From the NCBI RefSeq assembly GCF_001050375.1, contig NZ_KQ130497.1, positions 39,231-103,230 of the forward strand: 64,000 nucleotides of DNA. Reading direction: 5' to 3'. The notes beneath the pieces were generated by a model. That model was not told the origin of the DNA, made no database searches, and worked only from the letters and a program-made list of their open reading frames with translations. Within the stretch, counting starts at the first letter, position 1. Each line of letters begins with the position of its first letter. This document shows, piece by piece, positions 56,369-64,000 of the stretch. The translations under genes were made by a program, and so were the position numbers. Source of the stretch: Catenovulum maritimum (GTDB taxonomy: Bacteria; Pseudomonadota; Gammaproteobacteria; Enterobacterales; Alteromonadaceae).

Positions 56369-59362
56369 ATGTCTACGACAGCACACAACAATTCACACAA
56401 AAAATTTAAAAAGAACTTACTCCATACTTGCATCGCAATGCATTTAGTCTCGGGTGTCGCTTACGCAAATGAAAAGTCAGCGACAGAAGAAGAGATGATG
56501 GAAGTGATTCAAGTAAAATCACAATTTAAGCGAAACTTAGAGACAGCATTGTTTGACAAGCGATTTTCTGCGGTCGTCAGTGACGGTATTTCAGCCGATG
56601 ATATTGGATCTTTACCTGCGCTTGATATGGGGGAGGCGTTGCAAGCAGTACCCGGAATTCAGTTAAACCGAGAAGGTGAAAGAAGAGAGTCGAGTGTTAA
56701 TTTACGTGGCTTACCATCTGGGTTTGTATTAACAACTGCAAACGGTCAGTCTATTGCAAATCCAACTCGAAGTACGGCTGCGTTTGGGGCACCGAATCCA
56801 TTTGGCGCATACGATCCAGCCGTTTTCAACGGCATTAATGTTGTAAAATCTCAAACCGCTGAAATGCAAGAAGGTGGTATAGCGGGTTCAATTGATCAAA
56901 AACTATATAAGGCGCTAAGTCGGCCAAAAAACAGTTTAATGATTCAACTAGGTGCTCGAAATGAAAAACTCGCTGATTCAATTGACGGTGAATTTGTTAT
57001 TTCAGCCTCAAAACATTTAATTGATGATGAGCTAGCGGTAACTGCAACAGCTGCATATTCACAGCAGACGTTTCGTCGAGATACTATCAAAATAAACCGA
57101 TATGATGCATTAAATTCAACTCAATTCGCTGCACAAACAGGTACGCAAACTTTTGATGAGTGGAAAGATTCAAATAACTTGCCAGCCAATGCTGTGGTTA
57201 AAATGCCGGGCGAACTTCGGCAGGGCAGTGAGATTAATGAAGGGAGTCGTTTATCTTTCTCGGGCGGTATTGAGTATAAGCCGACTGAAAATTTAAAGTT
57301 AGGCGCTAATGTTATTTTTACCGAACGTGATATGGGAGATAACCGTTACGAGCAAATAGAGTTAAGAACTCGATACAATGAAGTGAGCATTACCCCTTTA
57401 ACCGCACCGCAAGATACTGGCAAAGTAGATGGTTCTGGAAACCCAGTTTACAGCGTACCTGATATTGGTTTTGAGAATGTACGATATGCTTATGATAATC
57501 GTGGATTCGCAATTTACGAGCAATCTCAAGCGATTTTACTCGACGCAGAGTGGACAACAGATAACTGGAAGTTTGATTCTTTGGTTTCAATCTCTAAATC
57601 GGAAAACGAATGGGATGAAATATTAATTTCTCCAAGGTTTGATAAATCGGATACAGGTACAGGTGTAACTGGCCGTTTATACACAGGTGAAGGAGAGATC
57701 GGCGATTTTGTTGCAAATGTCGACAATTTTGAACAAGCGCTTAATTTAGATGAGCTAACCTGGGTACCCAGAACGAATGTGACATCGTCAGGTATTATCC
57801 CAACCACCACAGGTCGGTATTTGTTGATGACGGGCACTTGGGAAAATATTCAAAGAGATTCAAATGCGTTCGAATTTAACGCTGAACGTGGTTTTAGCGA
57901 AGGTATTTTTAGCAGTGTTAAATTTGGTTACCGCTTCTCAACCCAAGAGCAAGATTCTAAACGTTTAAGAAATTCAGGTGTAGGTATTGATCCGACTGGA
58001 ATCTTAACCAATTCGGTTAGGCAGGCACCTAACTACGTCAGTGAAGGAGCATTTTTTGGTGGGGAAGCACCTGGATTTGCATCTTACGAAAACGATGGTT
58101 GGTATTCGTTTGATTTTCAGAAAGTGAACCAAGGATTAGTTGGCACTATAGATGTTACTAAAGTTGGTAATGAACCTTCAACTGGCGAGTCACCTGTTGT
58201 TGTGCCAACGACGGGTTACATAGCTCGCGGTGGTCAGCAGGGGGCAGGCCTAGTTTACGATACTAAATTAGATACTTCTGCTGCTTATGCTATGGCTAAT
58301 TTTGACTTTGATGCTGGTAGCTTTCCGATTAAAGGTAATATGGGCCTGCGTTATGTTTCTTCTGATTTAGAAGCGGGAGCTCCGTTTTTTGAATTTGGTG
58401 TTAGCGATATTAATAATCCAGAACGTCGTGCTGTGAAACATGATTATGATTATGTTCTTCCGAGTTTGAATACTTCAATTTCATTAACGGATGATAATGA
58501 TTTAATTGCCCGTTTTGCTTACAACCAATCTATTGTCCGACCTAACTTAAGAGCGGTGACGCCGGCTTCTTCACTTAGCCTTAGCGAAACTAAAGTGACG
58601 GTGAGTTTACCGAGTGCTCAAATCGACCCTTTTAAGGCCGACTCCTTCGATTTTTCAATTGAATGGTATAACAGAGAAGGTAGTGCGATCACTTTAGCTT
58701 TATTTAAAAAAGACATCGAAAATTACTTCCAGAAACAAAGTGTGTGTGACAACCAAGTTTTGGAAGAGGCAGGCTACGACATAGGTACAGTCAGTTTAGT
58801 TAATGATCAGTGTGTTACTGATGGTAATGATGGTTACTCAGATCCTGATTTAATAACCGCAGGTGATGATGTTGCAATTACCCAGATTCGTAATATAGAA
58901 AATACAGTGAGTGTTTCTGGTTTAGAGTTATCAATTCAACAAAACCTAGACTTTCTTCCATACCCTTGGAATGGGTTAGGTGGTGTGTTTAATTACTCAA
59001 AAACGTCTCAGGATAAAGCTAACACAGTTCAAATTCCGGGAATTTCAGATGAAACCTACAATGTTATTGGTTACTACGAGCAAGATAACTATGGTTTAAG
59101 GTTTTCTTATAACTTTAGAACCGAGTATGAGTTAGAAAGTGTAGGTACCTTTAATGGTGTCGGCAACAAAAATGTTAAAGCCGCTGGGCGATTAGATATG
59201 TCCGCTTATTATAAAGCGACTGAAGATTTAACCCTGAGTTTTAAAGCCTATAACTTAACAAATACGCTATACGAAGAATATGAAGATGTTGAATGGCAGC
59301 CTCGTGCAACTCACTACGACGGTCAAACATTTGGTTTATATGCGAAGTATAAATTTTATTAA
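56369..59362 (+). CDS. TonB-dependent receptor, glycan-uptake type (TIGR01782-like), third
   Basis: The 997-residue receptor has a long basic N terminus and signal ending near VSGVAYANE, a plug (EVIQVKSQFKRNLETALFDK, VNLRGLPSGFVLTTANGQ) and a barrel ending in TFGLYAKYKFY. Many stretches match the receptor at 37127 (for example DIGSLPALDMGEALQAVPG), so the two are paralogues, probably with different ligands. It lies downstream of an operator also found before the 60642 receptor, so both are probably co-regulated by the FCD repressor between them. A terminator follows at 59387. Confidence 0.9.
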   Translation: MSTTAHNNSHKKFKKNLLHTCIAMHLVSGVAYANEKSATEEEMMEVIQVKSQFKRNLETALFDKRFSAVVSDGISADDIGSLPALDMGEALQAVPGIQLNREGERRESSVNLRGLPSGFVLTTANGQSIANPTRSTAAFGAPNPFGAYDPAVFNGINVVKSQTAEMQEGGIAGSIDQKLYKALSRPKNSLMIQLGARNEKLADSIDGEFVISASKHLIDDELAVTATAAYSQQTFRRDTIKINRYDALNSTQFAAQTGTQTFDEWKDSNNLPANAVVKMPGELRQGSEINEGSRLSFSGGIEYKPTENLKLGANVIFTERDMGDNRYEQIELRTRYNEVSITPLTAPQDTGKVDGSGNPVYSVPDIGFENVRYAYDNRGFAIYEQSQAILLDAEWTTDNWKFDSLVSISKSENEWDEILISPRFDKSDTGTGVTGRLYTGEGEIGDFVANVDNFEQALNLDELTWVPRTNVTSSGIIPTTTGRYLLMTGTWENIQRDSNAFEFNAERGFSEGIFSSVKFGYRFSTQEQDSKRLRNSGVGIDPTGILTNSVRQAPNYVSEGAFFGGEAPGFASYENDGWYSFDFQKVNQGLVGTIDVTKVGNEPSTGESPVVVPTTGYIARGGQQGAGLVYDTKLDTSAAYAMANFDFDAGSFPIKGNMGLRYVSSDLEAGAPFFEFGVSDINNPERRAVKHDYDYVLPSLNTSISLTDDNDLIARFAYNQSIVRPNLRAVTPASSLSLSETKVTVSLPSAQIDPFKADSFDFSIEWYNREGSAITLALFKKDIENYFQKQSVCDNQVLEEAGYDIGTVSLVNDQCVTDGNDGYSDPDLITAGDDVAITQIRNIENTVSVSGLELSIQQNLDFLPYPWNGLGGVFNYSKTSQDKANTVQIPGISDETYNVIGYYEQDNYGLRFSYNFRTEYELESVGTFNGVGNKNVKAAGRLDMSAYYKATEDLTLSFKAYNLTNTLYEEYEDVEWQPRATHYDGQTFGLYAKYKFY

Positions 59363-59386
59363 CAGACATTAGCGTAATAAATCAAC

Positions 59387-59411
59387 AAGCCTATGTTTTC
59401 ATAGGCTTTTT
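59387..59411 (+). terminator. Rho-independent terminator after the third receptor
   Basis: AAGCCTATG (59387-59395) and CATAGGCTT (59400-59408) pair perfectly around TTTT with T following. Confidence 0.85.
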
Positions 59412-59507
59412 CGTTTTTATGTGGTGAAAAATAAGGTCAAAACGAATCGAAAATAGCCTCTAGAAAGCTAGTGTAAAATTTTAGAAGGTAGATGAATCAT
59501 TGGATAG

Positions 59508-59538
59508 ATAATGCTCTAAGTAAAACTAAGAGCATTAT
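59508..59538 (-). terminator. Hairpin downstream of the ExuR/UxuR-like gene
   Basis: ATAATGCTCT (59508-59517) pairs with AGAGCATTAT (59529-59538) around eleven bases, 17 bases beyond the stop codon of the minus-strand regulator. The T run is poor. Confidence 0.5.
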
Positions 59539-59555
59539 AAAGGATAGGTTTTTAA

Positions 59556-60272
59556 TTATTTGCCGAAATGAGTTGCGGCATTGGCGGTCGCATTTTCAAT
59601 ATGTACCTGCATTGCATTTCTGGCTTTTTCAGGGTTTCTTTGAGCCAAAGCAGAGACAATACGCTCATGATCTTCGATGCTTGGATGTATCCCTTCTTTA
59701 CGAATCGATTTAAGAAATGCACTACTAATCGCTGATTTTAACCTTAGTTCCCATAGCCAATTAATGGTTTCGTAAATCGCACTATTTTGACAAGCTTCAG
59801 CAATAATTAAATGAAATTTTTGATCCGCTCTTTCAGAAGCATCTGGCTGAGTTTCTTCTTCTCTCATCTCGTTGATTGCCATTTTTAAAGCTTCTATTTG
59901 CGCATCCGTAATACGAGCAGCCGCTAAAGCACACATTTCAGCTTCAAGTATGTAACGCATTTCTAAAATTTCGAAAGGGCCTATCCCTTCATCGGTTAAA
60001 ACGATTTCTGTCTTATTCGCTTTTTGAGAGACATAAACCCCTGAACCGATACGAATTTCAATAACACCTGATAACTCAAGCGCTATCATAGCTTCGCGTA
60101 TAGTTGGCCTACTCACACCTAACTTTTCAGCTAGTTCTCTTTCTGAAGGTAATCTGTCACCAGGTTTAAAAACCTCTGAGTCAATTAATGATCTTATTTG
60201 GTCTGCAACTTTTATGTACAAACGGTCAGATTTGATGACTTTAAATTGATTTAAATCTTTAGCCGGACTCAT
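59556..60272 (-). CDS. ExuR/UxuR-like GntR/FCD transcriptional repressor
   Basis: The 238-residue protein has a winged helix (LYIKVADQIRSLI, KPGDRLPSERELAEKLGVSR, PTIREAMIALELSGVIEIR) and an FCD domain starting at GPFEILEMRYILEAE. Its His/Asp metal site includes DQKFHLIIAEACQN and EDHERIVSAL. The GPFE...R start and overall pattern resemble ExuR and UxuR, which respond to hexuronate-type ligands. It lies between two receptor genes with identical operator candidates upstream, so it probably represses both and releases DNA when a sugar acid accumulates. Half-sites TTTGGTC and TGACCAAT in its own upstream region suggest autoregulation. Confidence 0.88.
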   Translation of the reverse strand: MSPAKDLNQFKVIKSDRLYIKVADQIRSLIDSEVFKPGDRLPSERELAEKLGVSRPTIREAMIALELSGVIEIRIGSGVYVSQKANKTEIVLTDEGIGPFEILEMRYILEAEMCALAAARITDAQIEALKMAINEMREEETQPDASERADQKFHLIIAEACQNSAIYETINWLWELRLKSAISSAFLKSIRKEGIHPSIEDHERIVSALAQRNPEKARNAMQVHIENATANAATHFGK

Positions 60273-60641
60273 GCTATCCCCTTGCTCTACTGCAACTGGT
60301 TATTATAACTACTTATATGACCAATTTACCATAATTTCCGATATTTGAATATATTACAGTTAAGCTAAACATCTGCTTATTTTTAACTGACACAATAAAT
60401 ATTAACGAATAATAGCTTATCTTATTGATTTTCCGGTGATTGATTTTGTTTATTAAATGACGGCAGCTTTTAGTTTAGTTGGGGTTTGGTCTTTTGTCCT
60501 GACCAAATTCAACCTTTTGTGTTAACTTTTTGTGTTTTTTTGTCTATATTTAGTTTAATTAACTTGAATTTAATGTTTTCTTAAGTAAACTGGTAAGGCC
60601 ACTTGAGAGGTGGTGCTTTTTATTCTTAAACAGGTGTGAAC
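60273..60641 (+). promoter_or_regulatory. Divergent regulatory region between the FCD repressor and fourth receptor
   Basis: Half-sites ATGACCAATTTACCAT (60317-60332) are near the repressor gene. The inverted pair TTTGGTC (60485-60491) and GACCAAA (60501-60507) has nine bases between arms. A possible promoter is TTAACT (60522-60527) with TATATT (60545-60550) 17 bases later. The shared operator is at 60590-60605. The layout fits control of both divergent genes by one TTGGT-binding protein. Confidence 0.5.
60590..60605 (+). promoter_or_regulatory. Operator candidate of GntR/FCD type, site 2
   Basis: CTGGTAAGGCCACTTG shares 15 consecutive bases with the site at 56029-56043. It lies about 35 bases before the receptor start codon and downstream of the likely promoter. 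Confidence 0.6.
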
Positions 60642-63527
60642 ATGAACGATTATCTAAAAGATTCAAAAAATAAATCTGAGCGATTGTTAAATATAAAAAG
60701 AACAGCAATTGCTTTGCTTGTTAACAGTATCCTGCTGCCAAGTGCGTATGCAGCTGAAACCGAAAATAAAGATGAAGAAATTGAAACTATTGTTGTTAGT
60801 GGGATCGCACAGTCATACCGAAATGCTATTAATGATAAAAGAGCCGCACCAACGATAGTGGATAGCTTATCGTCATCAGATATTGGCGCCTTGCCAGATT
60901 TGTCTGTGGCAGAAACACTCGAAAGAATTACGGGTGTAACAGGCGATAGATTTAAAGGCAACGCCAGTGAAATCTCAATTCGTGGCTTGGGTCCATTTTT
61001 AGGTATGTCGACAGTAAATGGCCGTGCGATTTCTTCCGGTAGTGGTAACCGTTCAGTTGCTTTCAGCCAATTCCCTTCTGAATTAGTCAATGGTGTAACT
61101 GTTTACAAAGCCCAAACAGCTGATTTATTAGAAGGCGGTGTATCCGGCTTAATCGATTTAAAAACAATTCGTCCAGCAGACTATGGCAAAGAACGTCTGC
61201 AAGCTGAAATTAAATTAAACTACAATCCGTACCAAGCTAAATTAAACGACGATGATGGCGTTGGTCACAAAACTTCATTTTCTTATACCAATACCTTAGA
61301 CACTGACTTAGGTGAATTAGGTTTTGCTTTTGGTTATGCAGGTGGTAAGACCTCTTCTCCTGAAGAAAGCTATAATACCAGTTCGACTTTAAGAGATTGT
61401 AATTCAGACTACTTGAGTGATGGCGGCAGTAACTGTTCATTTAAAGATGACAATACAGCGGCTAAAGATGGCAAAGCACTCAATGGCGATTACTATTACA
61501 TTTCTAATCTGTTCTATTACCGTCAAATGGAATCAATCGAAGACCGTGATGCTGCGATTGTTGCTTTACAATGGAAGCCAAATGATTCAATCGATATTAA
61601 TATTGATGGTCAGTGGTCAAACCGTAATTATTTTGAAGATCGCCATGATTTATATTTCGATGATGGCCGTAGACGAATTCACGATTGGACGACTAATGAA
61701 GAGCATGCGCTAACAAGTTATAGCGGTGAATCTAGAATTAGTAGTTATGGGGAATACAGAGTTCGAGATGAAGAATACAAAGGGGTTGGTTTTAATCTAG
61801 AGTGGCAAGTCAATGATAGCTTGAAAGTAACTGCGGATGCCGCTTATTCAGGCACTGAAAGATACCAAGACACGACTTATGCTCGATTCAGAAGCAATAG
61901 ATTATTTTATCAATGGGAAGCGGGTGACAACCAAAGCTTCGCTAACATAAAAAATGTTTATACAGATAAGAATGATCCTGCTGGCTCAAGTGTTGATTGG
62001 TTAACAGAAATCCAAGATTTAAGCTTTTTTAGTGGGGATAGTGAAGCAAGAACATATAGATTTGATATTAAAGACACGATTAATAGCTACAAATTAGACG
62101 CTGTTTATACTTTAGAAGACGGCTTTTTTAGCACAATTAATCTAGGAATGGCTTCTTCTTCGCATAAGCACTTAAACTATCAAGAAGAGCGTTTAAGTCA
62201 AGGTACACCGTCTGCTGATCGCCCAGCTAAAATTGCTGCTCTAGAAGAGCAATGCCAAATTGACTGGCCACAGAAAGATTATGGTGAAGACGCTAATAGT
62301 CCTGTAACCCAGTGGGCAACATTTGATACTAAATGTGGTCACTCATTATTATTAGGCGATACTGTTTTAGCGCCTGATCCAAAAGCGCCAACGGCTGGTG
62401 ATATTGACCTAGTTGAAGATGTAACATCTATTTATGCCTTAACTAACTTTGTTACTACGATAGGCGATAAATACTTAACAGGTAATTTTGGTGTACGTTA
62501 TGTGACAACCGATGTTACGTCTAAATCGATTAGAACAGCTTATGATGTGGAAACAGATCAAGACGGTTTTGTGTCAATTACGCCAAATAACGAAATTGAA
62601 TACAATGTCTATAAAAACTCATATAGCAACATACTCCCTAGCTTAAACTTATCACTTGAGTTAGATGATGACTTAATATTACGTGGCGCTGTTTTTGCCG
62701 GTATCTCGCGCCCTGATATGTGGTACATGGGCGCTGGTCGAAACATGAATATCAACACAAATGACGAGCAATACACTACAGTTGAAGAAGCACTTGTCGG
62801 CAATGTATCAGCTTTAGGTAACCCATTTGTTGAAGCGATTGAATCGAAAAACTATGACATCAACCTAAGTTGGTATTATGAAACCGATACTATGTTATCA
62901 GCAGCACTTTATTATAAAACCTTTAACGCTAAATTTAGCTCTGAAACTAAAGCTGAAGGTGTGACAATAGACGGTCAAGAATATACAGCTCAGGTTACAG
63001 GCATACCAACTGTGAAAGATGATGAGTCTTCTATTAAAGGCCTTGAGTTAACTTTGATGCATAAATTTAATTCTTTACCTGCTCCACTTGATGGTTTAGG
63101 TATCTCAACGACTTATAACTATGCTGATTCTGACTTTGAAACGCCTGAAGCTGGATCGTCTTTCTCTTCGCAAGAGGTTAGAGATATGATAGAACCAGCC
63201 AATTTAGCCGGTTTATCTAAGCATAATTTTACGAACCAATTATATTGGGAAGGCGATGCTTTATCGATTCGTTTATCTTATAAGTACCGTTCAGAATATC
63301 TTAAACCATTCGGTTCAAATTTATCGCAAACAAACCGAATCGTGGATGACACACAATCAGTTGATTTGAGCACTGCCTATAAGATTAATAAAAACTTTAA
63401 ACTTAAATTTCAAGTGCTTAACTTAACTAATGAAGCCTATGCGGAACAAAGAGTTACACATGGAGCATTTAACCGTATTGAGTACTCAGGTACTAAATAT
63501 TTCTTAGGTTTACAATATCGCATGTAA
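60642..63527 (+). CDS. TonB-dependent receptor, glycan-uptake type (TIGR01782-like), fourth
   Basis: The 961-residue receptor has a long N terminus with a signal ending near LPSAYAAE, a plug (IETIVVSGIAQSYRNAINDK, ISIRGLGPFLGMSTVNGR, EGGVSGLIDLKT) and a barrel ending KYFLGLQYRM. The last residue is Met rather than the usual Phe or aromatic residue, which is unusual for barrel insertion. It is more distant from the receptors at 37127 and 56369. The frame begins at GTG 60636, but AGG at 60632-60634 spaces well to ATG 60642. It is divergent from the FCD repressor, which probably controls it. Confidence 0.9.
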   Translation: MNDYLKDSKNKSERLLNIKRTAIALLVNSILLPSAYAAETENKDEEIETIVVSGIAQSYRNAINDKRAAPTIVDSLSSSDIGALPDLSVAETLERITGVTGDRFKGNASEISIRGLGPFLGMSTVNGRAISSGSGNRSVAFSQFPSELVNGVTVYKAQTADLLEGGVSGLIDLKTIRPADYGKERLQAEIKLNYNPYQAKLNDDDGVGHKTSFSYTNTLDTDLGELGFAFGYAGGKTSSPEESYNTSSTLRDCNSDYLSDGGSNCSFKDDNTAAKDGKALNGDYYYISNLFYYRQMESIEDRDAAIVALQWKPNDSIDINIDGQWSNRNYFEDRHDLYFDDGRRRIHDWTTNEEHALTSYSGESRISSYGEYRVRDEEYKGVGFNLEWQVNDSLKVTADAAYSGTERYQDTTYARFRSNRLFYQWEAGDNQSFANIKNVYTDKNDPAGSSVDWLTEIQDLSFFSGDSEARTYRFDIKDTINSYKLDAVYTLEDGFFSTINLGMASSSHKHLNYQEERLSQGTPSADRPAKIAALEEQCQIDWPQKDYGEDANSPVTQWATFDTKCGHSLLLGDTVLAPDPKAPTAGDIDLVEDVTSIYALTNFVTTIGDKYLTGNFGVRYVTTDVTSKSIRTAYDVETDQDGFVSITPNNEIEYNVYKNSYSNILPSLNLSLELDDDLILRGAVFAGISRPDMWYMGAGRNMNINTNDEQYTTVEEALVGNVSALGNPFVEAIESKNYDINLSWYYETDTMLSAALYYKTFNAKFSSETKAEGVTIDGQEYTAQVTGIPTVKDDESSIKGLELTLMHKFNSLPAPLDGLGISTTYNYADSDFETPEAGSSFSSQEVRDMIEPANLAGLSKHNFTNQLYWEGDALSIRLSYKYRSEYLKPFGSNLSQTNRIVDDTQSVDLSTAYKINKNFKLKFQVLNLTNEAYAEQRVTHGAFNRIEYSGTKYFLGLQYRM

Positions 63528-63553
63528 GCACATATAAGCTTAAATTGATTGCC

Positions 63554-63582
63554 AAAGCCCCAACTCTGTTTGGGGCTTTTTT
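63554..63582 (+). terminator. Rho-independent terminator after the fourth receptor
   Basis: AAAGCCCCAA (63554-63563) and TTGGGGCTTT (63570-63579) pair perfectly around six bases with T following. Between here and gnd (about 270 bases) I see no gene. Confidence 0.85.
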
Positions 63583-63786
63583 ATTGGTTTAGCTCTATTC
63601 GTTTGGGCTAAAACCAGCATAATTATCCCCCTAACACAGCTTGTTTATCGCTAGCTGATAAAAAGGAATTGATGAAGTCTCAGGACATATGCTGGATAAA
63701 ATCAGTGACTTTTTTGGTTTAGCGGCTAAATAGAGTAAGTATAGGGGCGTGAAGGTAGACGAGGACAAATAGGCAAAGCAAACAAA

Positions 63787-63811
63787 AAAGCCGAGAAGAA
63801 TTCTCGGCTTT
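63787..63811 (-). terminator. Rho-independent terminator of gnd
   Basis: AAAGCCGAGAA and TTCTCGGCTTT are perfect eleven-base arms around GAA. On the minus strand a T run follows, matching the end of gnd 39 bases away. Confidence 0.85.
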
Positions 63812-63849
63812 CAATTTTAAACTAATACAAGTTAACGCTTAATTAAAGC

Positions 63850-64000
63850 TTAAACGTTATAAGTACTAGATGCTGTGTCACCACCGCGGCCAGTCCAATT
63901 AGTGTGGAAGAACTCACCTCTTGGCTTATCTGTACGCTCATAAGTGTGCGCACCAAAGTAATCACGTTGTGCTTGTAATAAGTTCGCTGGTAAGCGCTCT
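63850..64000 (-). CDS. gnd: 6-phosphogluconate dehydrogenase, decarboxylating (C-terminal part)
   Basis: The reverse strand encodes the last 49 residues of a protein that runs off the right edge. They include [20 protein letters not shown] and [15 protein letters not shown], the highly conserved C-terminal tail of Gnd, which reaches into the partner subunit's active site. The enzyme converts 6-phosphogluconate to ribulose 5-phosphate and CO2 with NADP+ in the pentose phosphate pathway. The stop is at 63850-63852. It is a housekeeping gene and probably marks the end of the galactan region. Confidence 0.95.
   Translation of the reverse strand, partial: ERLPANLLQAQRDYFGAHTYERTDKPRGEFFHTNWTGRGGDTASSTYNV

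Noticed and set aside
37127..59362. The receptors at 37127 and 56369 as an exact duplication
   Set aside because: They share many plug and barrel stretches but differ throughout the loops and in length, so they are older paralogues.
59492..59713. Plus-strand open frame of 73 codons opposite the FCD regulator
   Set aside because: It runs through the conserved C terminus of the regulator and the hairpin at 59508 and has no supporting motif.
1..64000. CRISPR array, tRNA, rRNA, insertion sequence or prophage
   Set aside because: No regularly spaced repeats, cloverleaf or rRNA sequence, transposase or phage structural protein was seen.

Overview
The window reads as the chromosome of a marine, alga-degrading gammaproteobacterium. 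It is AT-rich and gene-dense, with several TonB-dependent receptors, hybrid histidine kinases, sulfatases and an enzyme set for red-algal galactan sugars. This gene mix is typical of Alteromonadales such as Catenovulum, Paraglaciecola or Pseudoalteromonas. The taxon is an inference; no rRNA or other marker gene is present.

Layout. (1) 1-4800: the tail of an unknown gene, a di-heme lipoprotein oxidoreductase (DUF1111 type) and a MASE1/CHASE hybrid histidine kinase. (2) 5485-19135: one long exopolysaccharide operon with a priming phosphotransferase, a WecG/TagA transferase, two GT4 transferases, a sulfotransferase, a Wzy-like polymerase, a Wzx-like flippase, an acyltransferase, an outer-membrane barrel, Wza-like and Wzc-like export proteins and a PHP tyrosine phosphatase. 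Two small membrane-protein genes lie convergent to its end. (3) 20130-26832: a small P-loop kinase, then cytochrome P450, [2Fe-2S] ferredoxin and FAD ferredoxin reductase in a row. This trio matches the oxidative demethylase described for 6-O-methyl-D-galactose of porphyran. After it come DUF924, a free-standing ExoP-type carbohydrate-binding protein, an M23 peptidase and a secreted LamG-like protein. (4) 27156-50352: the core galactan catabolic region. It holds two Cys-type sulfatases around an enolase-superfamily cycloisomerase and an aldehyde dehydrogenase, an NIT-domain chemoreceptor, two paralogous DgoR-like regulators, an orphan Imm32 protein, a TonB-dependent receptor with two tandem VCBS/LamG-like lipoproteins, and an operon of sugar porter, KDGal kinase, KDPGal aldolase and GH127 enzyme. 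(5) 50639-63527: a sugar-sensing hybrid kinase coupled to a TonB-dependent receptor, then two more receptors with an ExuR/UxuR-like repressor gene on the minus strand between them. (6) The window ends inside gnd, on the minus strand.

How the genes fit together. Receptors bring sulfated galactan oligosaccharides across the outer membrane. Sulfatases remove sulfate, the P450 system removes O-methyl groups, and the cytoplasmic GH127 enzyme may release 3,6-anhydrogalactose. The aldehyde dehydrogenase would oxidise that sugar and the cycloisomerase convert it to 2-keto-3-deoxygalactonate. Kinase and aldolase then give pyruvate and glyceraldehyde 3-phosphate. All five steps can be assigned inside the window, but no endo-acting agarase, porphyranase or carrageenase is visible, so the polymer (agar/porphyran or carrageenan) is not settled.

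The sequence also shows structure beyond genes: two families of intergenic repeats, a 15-base operator candidate shared by two receptor promoters, a conserved promoter element in front of the two DgoR-like genes, and a TTGTTAACAA palindrome in two promoter regions. No tRNA, rRNA, CRISPR array, insertion sequence or prophage was found.
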